From Anopheles merus (lineage: Eukaryota; Arthropoda; Insecta; Diptera; Culicidae): a stretch of DNA of 64,000 bases. The DNA is taken from NCBI RefSeq assembly GCF_017562075.2, contig NC_054082.1, positions 13,579,286 to 13,643,285 of the forward strand, written 5' to 3'. The position numbers were made by a program, and so were the translations under genes. Under the pieces are notes generated by a model that saw only the letters and a program-made list of their open reading frames with translations, was not told the DNA's origin and did no database searches. Of the stretch, positions 57,126-64,000 are shown one piece after another; position 1 is the first letter of the stretch, and each line of letters opens with the position of its first letter.

Positions 57126-59862
57126 GTGTCCTAGAAGAAGTCTAATAACTCGTTCCGGCATTGCCCACTCTCGTGACAGTTGATTGTGTGGATGGAGTTT
57201 GTTTTTGTTCGTGTTTTTAAGTAGTCTCAAAGCCATCCTCCGGTAGGCGAAAAAGAAGCCAGCTGAACCATAGTTAAGGTAGGGTTGGTTTTGTTTTACT
57301 CTGATTTTTTGTCTTCTTCTTCTTCTTCTTCTTATTTATTCTCGGTATTCGGAACCAGGAGGTCCTTGGTGATAGATGGCCCAAAGACGTTGGCTCAGAA
57401 TTGATTGACGAAAGGATGGTGGAAAAAAATAGAGTAACGGTTTTGTGTTACCGTTAACGGGATGCGGAAACCTGTCCTGGAATAAGGTGTGCGATCATTG
57501 CTGTTTTTTTTGTTTTGTTTTTGACGCACTTTTCCTTTTAGGGCCGAGATGGGAGGACGTGTCAATCATAACATGAAAACACGCCACTGGCTTAGAAAAA
57601 ACTGGATCAAAATAGTGTCGAAAAAACGTTTTTTTGTTCAAAATTAGTTTTTGTGATTATAGCTGCTAAACGCTTGGTCATGTTGTTGCATTTTGTTTGT
57701 TGACTTCTGTCCGTCTGGCTAGATATGAAGATGATATTCAATGAGCGTTTAAACGTTTCTTAGCTGATTTATGAATTTTTACGACTTCTTATAACCGCAC
57801 TACCGTTGCCAGTCGCATGAATGAGCTCCATTTTCCAGCACCCCGGCAAAGTGTCATAGCGAGCGAGCGAGCGCAAACAAATCAATCCACGGCTAGACGG
57901 CCAAGCAGCTATGGGACACCAAACAATCCTCCAGCAACTGCATAAAGTGCGCAGCGATTATGGGAATCTCCGAAGCTTCATCATCTCCGCCGCAATCGGT
58001 TCGCGTCAGCATTGCACCATCTTTGGCTGCGCTGCACATCTCGGACACGACGGAGTCTGTCTATGTGTGCGTGTGTGTGCGTGTGAATCGGTCCCATTGA
58101 TCGCGCCAACGTGTGGCCTGTTCGGCGGCCCCGGCGACTACGGCGACGTTGGGGGCATCGTGCGAACAATTATCTGCCCGTCGTTCCAGATGGGCGCACG
58201 GGGCGCAGATTTACGACGCTGCTGCAATCGGCCGGGCGGACGCAATCGAGCGGATACGGAATCGCAATGGGTCCGCCGTAGTGGTTTGTCCCAAACGTGA
58301 AGATGCTCCGTAACGATGATTTCTCGTCCGCAGCGACCGTCGGTTAGGGTTTGGGCCCGGAATCTACGCGGGCTCGTACTACGCGCGGCACCCATTGTTC
58401 CCATTCGGAGGACAACAACAAGGGTGCGCATTGTCTTTTGGGCGAACGCACAGCTGCACGTTTTGTTTGCTTATGATGACTGCAATCCACCCCCTCCCAT
58501 ACTTCCCCTTTTTGCAGTGCCCTTTAAATCCCCCACCCTGATAGGACACACCCGTGTCCCGAGTCGTCGTGCGAGCAAATGGACAGAAAAATGTATGTAA
58601 ATTGAGATTTATTGCAATCGCCTTTTCGGCGGTCTACAAATCCTCCCGTTTCGCCTGCTTCGGGTTGATCCCCATTCCCATTCGATCCCGCTTGCTGGCG
58701 AATCATCCGTGCTCGGTAGTGAATTTAGTCCATCGGCGGTCAAAAACACTTCTCCCCAATAACAACAAATTGCATTCCGAAGGACATTTCTCAACCGTAA
58801 AGGAGGCCATTTAGGGACCGGGCCTAGGTACGCATACTGCGAAAGGATTCATCATTCGGATGGAGAGGGGGCTTAAACGGTTTTCGGAACGGCATCATAT
58901 CGTTGAGCGCATTGAGCAGGCCGACAGGATAGCCGGTCAATAAAAGGCCAGGCGGGAAAGGATGCAAAATGGTGGCCCATAAATGTCGTGGCTAGATTTG
59001 AGTGAGCCAGATGGAGAGGAAGAAAAAATGCAGTGTTTTTTTGCGCTGAGTACATTTTGCCTTCACCTCGAAGGATGTTTCTTTTTTTCATGCAAAAATG
59101 GCACGTTTCAACCTGAAAAACTTGGCGATGAGTACCGTTAAAAAGAATGACCTACATTTTGACCCACAGACGACAGGCAGCTGAATCCTGTCATGTTAAT
59201 ATATGGAAAAGATAACTCAAATTTGTGCGTGCGTGAAGGACTGCTTCATTTCACTGTTAATATTGTTTGATATTGTATTGTTATTCGATTGTAAATGAAA
59301 GTGCTTCCAACTTTGCTTAAATTATAACAAAGGTGTAAAACAGCACCTTTTGCTGTGCTGTTTGCCTACTTTTAGGGGCTTTCATACCCAAACCACTACA
59401 AGGAAATTCAGATTTATAGGAAAGCTCTCTTAAAAGCACGTTATTCTTTGAAAGTTAAATGCATTTGATTGATGCTTTGGATCCAAACTACGTTTGTATA
59501 ACACATAAAATTGTGCCTTACCGTCTGACCGCATCCGATGTTTGCGAAAGTCTTGCGGATGAACCCAAAAAGCGTCGCAAGCAAAAAAGGAGCGTTAATA
59601 GCGGCAAGGATAATCTGTAAAATAAACTCTTTACCCCGCTAAAAGCATTAAGCGTGTTGATTTGCGGGTGGAAAGCGGACGAAGAAGGATGGGAAAATGC
59701 AATCGGGGGACGTAACATAATCATAATTCACCAGCCCGGGAAGACCCATCCTGGGTGCTCGGCGACCGATGGACCTTCCCGAGCTCGTGAGATTCAATCT
59801 CAATTTCGCGGGCTGCCACTTTCCTCTCTCTCTTCAAAATTCGGCTTGACGTCCTCATATAT

Positions 59863-59886
59863 CAGCAGCAGCAGCAGCAGCAGCAG
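59863..59886. repeat. (CAG)8 trinucleotide run
   Basis: A CAG run followed by an A-rich stretch. No supported coding context. Confidence 0.9.
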
Positions 59887-62800
59887 CGAAAAAAAAGCTC
59901 CTGCCCAGGATGTTGAGATACGGTGGGAAACGCAAACTTAACCCAACGCACACCGACAAACCGACCGCCGACCGGAAGGGCGACAGCACCTCGGCGACAC
60001 CGGAGACCGGCGGACGCGGTCAGACTTCTGTGTGTGGTCAAGCCCAACAGTCGCCCGAATAAGTGTGTGTGTGTCGGACAGAATGCGCCTTCTTAGGTGC
60101 TGCGTGTGTGTGTGTGTGTGTGGCTCAGTATATGTGCCTTGTTTCCTTTTTCGTTATTACTTTTTTATTCCCCCAATATTCCGTCTCAGCCCTTCGGCGG
60201 CGTCCCGGGCAGCGGATGGACGGAAACTTAATCCCCGGGAAACGAAAATCAGCGACCCGAGACGGTGTGGCGGTGCTGCTGGCGACTCTCGCGTGGTAGT
60301 CGGCCGGGAGCCCCCCTCCCCCCTCCCCCTCCGTTGGAGCCCCCCTTCGGTTGAAGACTGATTTGGGTGGAACAGGTGGAACACGGACGGCGACACGCAA
60401 TCGAGCGCTAACCCAAAACAGCAGACCGGTGGCGGTGGCGGTAGCGCAGGCCCAGGCAAACGGTGCGGCCGTGCAAATTTATGAGAAATTATAATGCTTC
60501 ATTATGTTGCACTTCTGGTGCAGGCTCACGCGGCCCCCAGTGCAGAAGCATATGTTGTACGTTGGTGCTGTAATAGAGGGAGAGAGAGAGCAAAAAAAAA
60601 AAGGGAGCGCTAGTGGTTTTGGTACGTACAGGGCCCGCGCGGGAGCGCGCGTACGGTTTGGCAAGAGGTCAATAAAACGACTGAAGAGTAACAGCCGTTC
60701 ACGAGCCGGTCGGTCGAGCGATTGTGGGGCGAGTGCAAAAACGCAATGCATTGGCAATTATGCTGTGCAAAGGGGGTTTGAAGCAAAAATGAAGCACCGA
60801 TGGCCGCCGCCGTGTGTGAGGCTTCGTTCGATCGTTTGTGTGTGTGTGTGTGTCTTTGAAGATGCAGCAGAAGGCTGGAACAGTTTTCGGGGAGCCTAAT
60901 GATTATTAATCGTCTCTATTGCGTCGATCGCCCTTCAATAATGTGCTGCTGGGTAAACGATCCCAATAAAACTGATGGTAATATGCTGACAGTTGATGGT
61001 TGAATTAGGATATGTTGTGCAATTTTTACCCGCCCTAAGCTCAAGAAGTCGCCCTTAAAAATCATTTCTTCAGCACAGCCAACAGAGCGAAACAACACAA
61101 TTTGCTTTGCCGTGTTGTAGCCACTTGGAAATGCCTGCAGAAAAAGGGGCGATGCCCAGATAGCAATCGATACCGTGCGACAAACCAGCGCTGATCGCTG
61201 ATTAGCCCACAATCAATTAGGAGGTTTGCAGCGACAAACGGTAAAGCCCACAACATAAACCCCAGACCCCAGCGCAAACACGTTATCTCGTGCCGGCTGC
61301 AATTTATTCGCAACCCGCCTCGAAAAGCCGGTAGCTCCACGAACGCTAGAATCGTTTAGCCAGAACACGCCACTGCCGCAGAATTAGCCGCCTGTCAAAC
61401 CCTTTTTCGCCTGTTCGCCAATGGCTCCTAAGACAGGCGAAGACACAAACGCGCCGGTTTTTCTTTGTGCAACCAGCAGCCCGGAATGGTGAAGGGAGCT
61501 GGCTGTGGAAATCCGCAGCATATGGGGCTAGCGTTTACGATAATGGCTGAAGCATACCGATATGACACCGCTTCTTACGAGGTACGCGCGTCAATGCGCA
61601 AGGAAAGCTACCGTACACCACGGGCACATCGGCTGAAATCGAACGGGAACGGAACAGCATCGCACAGCCAGGTGCGTTAACGACACACACCATTATAATA
61701 GTGCGCCAATGAGGGAACCCGGTTTTTAACCCTGGGTGATTCGGGGTGACTTCAGGTGACATGTCAGTGGATCGTAAGCAAGCGAACCTTATTGTTATTG
61801 CACGCAGCGCCAACCCGCAACCTGGCGGGAAGCACTGGTTTGAGGAGACCAGCAGGTCCAACGCACGACACCACAATCCACAATACAATCTGTCTTGGGG
61901 ATCCACTGTGTTCGCGCGCGGACGCGCGCTCTCCCATCCCAAAACCCGGTTGCAGCCGATCCGGCACTTGCACGCCTGCAACGGGGAGCCGCAGCGAATC
62001 TCAGCGAATCTCGCGCAGCACCTCGGCACCGAATCGGGGGAGATAGCGATCAGCGTGAGGGGCCATTTTTGCTTGACCGGTTTTGACGGATTTGCAGGAA
62101 GAAAGGAACGACCGATCAGGAAGCGGACAGTGCAAGCAAGCTAAGAAAAAAAGGGTAACAGCAGACGCAACACGCAACACAACCGGTAAGCGATCGCGCT
62201 CGCGGCACGATCGACTGCCGAAGATGATGAAGCCTTCTCCGGTCCCTGTCCCGTGTGTATAAGATGGTCTGAGTTATGGTGTAATTTTATAGCAGCGCAG
62301 CGTACTCCGGGGCGGACCCGGTCGGGCGAGATAATTTAGGCAATTAGTGTTGATGCTGCGAATGGGCAGGAGGCGGCGTGCGATATCGTATCGGCCGGAT
62401 CAGTTTTCTTTCCATCCATTTAGCAGTCTTTGTTGCTTGTTCGGGTCGCACTGTTGGGTTTTCAGCGGGTTCGATAATGCGATACCCAGCGCAGCACTAT
62501 TTAAATTAATTAAACGCACCGCAGTGGTAGGACAGATGCCCCTCACCGGTTTCGCGAAACGGCGGTTTTTCTGCCCCGATAGCGTCGAGGTCGAGCTAAT
62601 TAATAGATTATTGAACGGACAGTGAAAATGGATGATGTATGCAATGGATCGTGGGCCTGGTTCTTGACAATGTTGCAACTGTGACGGGCCCGTTCGGTAA
62701 ATGTTAAATTCTTCCCTAACGACGACAGCGGATTGATGATCAATATTGTACCAATGGGTTTGGAAGGGCAATGAGCGGATGGTATGAAGCTGAAACTGCA

Positions 62801-64000
62801 GCTGGTGATGTGTCCATAAATAAGTTGTTTAAAAAGGCAACGGTAGAAATGTTTAAATTCCACAAGGCCACAAAGTTGTCCGTTTACACCTACCTGCCAA
62901 GCATGCATCTTTATGGCGCTCTCAATCGAGGCTCGGAAGACTTTACAAGCAAACAATGTTTAATCCTTCCACAAAACTTCCAACGGGCAAAACTCGCCGA
63001 ACGACCTCGAACAACATTCAAATCACCACACTGCAATAACCACCCAATTTAACCCTAATCCCAGGTTCGGGTTCGTGGCTGGCTCAGTTCGCCGAAACGG
63101 GGAACTGCCTTTTATTGGTAGGGCTGGCTGGCTCATCATTAGGCTCGAAAATCCCCCAACACGGCAACACACCACCACACCAGCAAAAAAAAAAAGAGGC
63201 GTATGCCTTCTGCGCTCTTTCTGAGGATGCAACTCTTATGACAGCTTCATCCGTAAGTGGCAACTGCCCCGGGTTTCCCTGGGTGGTCTAAAAGGTGTTC
63301 GCGAGAGCCAAGTCTTGCACGTCTTGTGACCCGACTGGAGCTGCATGCCGAGGTAAGCGTAGCAATTGGAAAACACATGCTTTTTTGTGACCGCAGCCAA
63401 AATCGATTCGTCGTAGTTTGCCCCAAAATTGGTGCACTTGCTGTGCGCGGTCAAGTACGCGGCTACCGTGGTAAGTGCTCGAAGGGATGGCGCACACAGT
63501 GCTCTGTCCCGGGCTGGAGCCGTGCCAGAAGGGCCACAAGAGGGAAGTACCCAGCGCCCAAAGGCTGACACTCTTCCCGAGCCACCCCATGAGCACACAC
63601 ACACACACACATACACACTAATCAACTAATGTCCGACGGCGAGCGAGACCCGCTGGACGATCCGGGAGACCCCGGCACGGCTGCCATTTGGGCCCGGCGC
63701 TGCAGGGGAGTCGCGTCCGTTTTGGCCGTCGTTCGTTCGCGACGGCAAAATAAATTATCTCGTGATAGCTCCGAACGCTAATGTTGTCAGACCGTGGCCC
63801 GGCGGTCCATAAATTTCCGTCAGCTCGAAAAATATAAGCGCTGGGATCCCTGGAGGGGTTGGTGCTGGGTGTCGCGGCAGATTCTTCCCTTGCAACGTTG
63901 GCTGGAGCGGCGAAGGTGGACATTCTGCGGTTCAACCAACAAACGACGATGGCAGCAGTGGCTTCGCGAGACCACGATTCGCGCATTCCACTGGACGTGT

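Larger units (their letters stand above)
52341..64000. other. Gene-free block to the right edge
   Basis: No exon can be supported. The contents include a G22 run at 52872-52893, TG at 57076-57124, (TTC)n at about 57312-57333, (CAG)8 at 59863-59886 and short TG runs. Scattered TAATTA and TTTATGG/CCATAAA words (for example near 62500-62610) could be homeodomain or Caudal-type sites, but such words are expected by chance. Confidence 0.45.

Noticed and set aside
57312..57333. Fifth SINE200-like copy marked by a TTC run
   Set aside because: The run is present, but the adjoining sequence has neither the shared body nor a B box.
61465..61680. 71-codon plus frame ending at a possible donor
   Set aside because: No family resemblance, no acceptor-flanked structure and no downstream partner exon.
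62347..62625. Clusters of TAATTA and TTTATGG words as a Hox-type enhancer
   Set aside because: Such words are common in A+T-rich DNA, and there is no spacing pattern to support an enhancer by eye.

Overview
This window is nuclear DNA from a dipteran, very probably a mosquito of the Anopheles gambiae group. Coding exons are GC-rich and split by GT-AG introns. The non-coding DNA is full of (CA/TG)n runs, and several short tRNA-derived SINEs lie in minus orientation, resembling the Anopheles SINE200 family as I remember it. The species is inferred from repeat style and protein similarity, not from a database search. I see no bacterial operon, rRNA, functional tRNA or CRISPR array.

Three protein-coding genes are supported. 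(1) A plus-strand orthologue of FRMD8 (Drosophila bili), a FERM-domain scaffold, occupies 1367-33245. One low-complexity Ser/Gly exon lies at the left edge, then a 27.7-kb intron, then seven exons at 29908-33245 carrying a Gln-rich linker and the FERM domain. The start codon lies left of the window. (2) A complete four-exon rhodopsin-like GPCR of 568 residues lies on the minus strand (23496 to 14782), nested antisense inside that large bili intron. (3) A minus-strand orthologue of DRC7/CCDC135 (Drosophila lobo), an axonemal dynein-regulatory-complex subunit, runs from 40245 to 35726. It meets bili tail to tail, and its N-terminal exons were not found.

The bili intron also holds a 5'-truncated non-LTR retrotransposon with an intact reverse transcriptase frame (about 2253-4637), three SINE copies (two with clear target-site duplications), a decayed coding remnant near 29.0-29.2 kb and a roughly 505-bp TG tract. 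A fourth SINE lies just left of the first bili exon. From 40.25 kb to the right edge I find no convincing exon: the stretch holds simple repeats, an A+T-rich island near 51.7-52.3 kb and a 22-G run. It may be a very long 5' intron of lobo, or intergenic DNA.

The three genes show no obvious shared pathway. bili/FRMD8 acts on iRhom/ADAM17 and Wnt co-receptor signalling, DRC7 acts in the sperm or ciliary axoneme, and the GPCR is an orphan by inspection. Their association here is positional: nesting for the GPCR, convergence for lobo. I found no clearly undescribed biological system. The most checkable oddities are a repeat-encoded poly-cysteine tail in the GPCR, a long UG tract just upstream of one of its splice acceptors, and loss of the transglutaminase-type cysteine in DRC7.
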